From Brachyhypopomus gauderio (lineage: Eukaryota > Chordata > Actinopteri > Gymnotiformes > Hypopomidae), in contig NW_027506970.1 of the NCBI RefSeq assembly GCF_052324685.1, forward strand, positions 363,377-427,376: 64,000 nucleotides of DNA. The letters are read 5' to 3'. The translations under genes were made by a program, and so were the position numbers. The notes beneath the pieces are model-generated. The model was not told the DNA's origin. It ran no database searches and saw only the letters and a list, made by a program, of their open reading frames with translations. Below are positions 63,701 through 64,000 of this stretch, piece after piece. Within the stretch, counting starts at the first letter, position 1; each line of letters opens with the position of its first letter.

Positions 63701-64000
63701 TTTGCACTGGAGTAAAAGTTGGTAGACAAGTGCTTTCTTAAAAGGATGGCATACATCATTGTGGTGTGTGGAATATTGCAGCACACATGCTCTATATGCA
63801 GGAGCCTTTGCTGATATTCTACTTATGGACTACTCATGGGTTATGTATGGCTTTGTATGTAGACTTTATGGTCTCTTTGGATCAGGAACTTGTGAATGTT
63901 TGTCCTAGCCCAAACAGCTTGGTTTATGTGATGGAATTGCTTGAAAGATGTTGGAGGCTGTGATCTTGCTGAAGAGAGTTCATGTCTCTGGTGTGGTGTG

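Larger units (their letters stand above)
12374..64000. repeat. Modular tandem array (51.6 kb, continues beyond window)
   Basis: 39 complete units are counted from the start of a conserved P segment: 20 of about 759 bp, 8 of about 1522 bp and 11 of about 2129 bp, plus an incomplete unit from 63841. The 1522 class is P plus a 763-bp block (K then T); the 2129 class has K-L-K before T (2129-1522 = 607 = K 490 + L 117). Order of classes is irregular. Units are nearly identical, with scattered private variants. No RNA gene or convincing protein gene is recognised. The array begins exactly at the transposon's right end. Confidence 0.95.

Noticed and set aside
13074..63963. Repeated open frames of 111, 96, 89, 65, 61 and 60 codons throughout the array as genes
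   Set aside because: They recur only because the units are near-identical, overlap each other on both strands, show no domain or signal sequence, and conservation is no better inside than outside the frames.
12374..64000. CRISPR array
   Set aside because: Repeats are hundreds of bases long, there are no unique spacers, and the DNA is eukaryotic.

Overview
The window is eukaryotic genomic DNA. Genes are split by GT-AG introns, short DNA transposons with clean target duplications are common, and there is an (AC)n microsatellite. The repeat types (a CAGAGGTGGGTAG-ended hAT remnant, a piggyBac-type MITE in TTAA, and a HECT ligase of the fish 'G2E3-like' type) point to a teleost fish. This is recognition from memory, not a database result.

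Layout. 1-1731: AT-rich flank with a hAT end fragment, a retroposon 3' tail, simple repeats and a possible decayed transposase fragment. 1732-12373: one 10.64-kb DNA transposon bounded by 332-bp inverted repeats that differ at only two positions. It carries two convergent genes that both read inward from the ends. On the + strand is a six-exon DDE transposase (477 codons) with an IS3/retroviral-integrase type catalytic core. On the - strand is a twelve-exon HECT-type E3 ubiquitin ligase (666 codons). By hand splicing, both frames stay open through every junction, with the catalytic residues present (D231, D288, E323 in the transposase; Cys632 and the C-terminal -4 Phe in the ligase). The architecture best fits the eukaryotic IS3EU superfamily. 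Younger MITEs (two hAT-like, one piggyBac-like, two small hairpins) lie inside introns.

12374-64000: a 51.6-kb tandem array that continues past the window end. It starts exactly at the outer end of the transposon's right inverted repeat. I count 39 complete units in three length classes: 759 bp (P alone), 1522 bp (P plus a 763-bp block holding one K module and a T module) and 2129 bp (the same block with two K copies around a 117-bp linker L). K is 490 bp and contains a 290-bp imperfect palindrome. Single-K units are sequence mosaics of the two K types, with different switch points, so they record several crossover or conversion events. Larger blocks of 3040, 3803, 3647 and 2888 bp are themselves duplicated and share private variants. 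I see no convincing protein-coding gene in the array.

How the parts relate. The two genes share the same terminal sequence and hence probably the same promoter. The transposase presumably acts on the ends; the ligase's role is unknown. The element has no target duplication: its left flank is non-satellite DNA and its right flank is satellite, so it marks the array edge, a rearrangement, or an assembly join.
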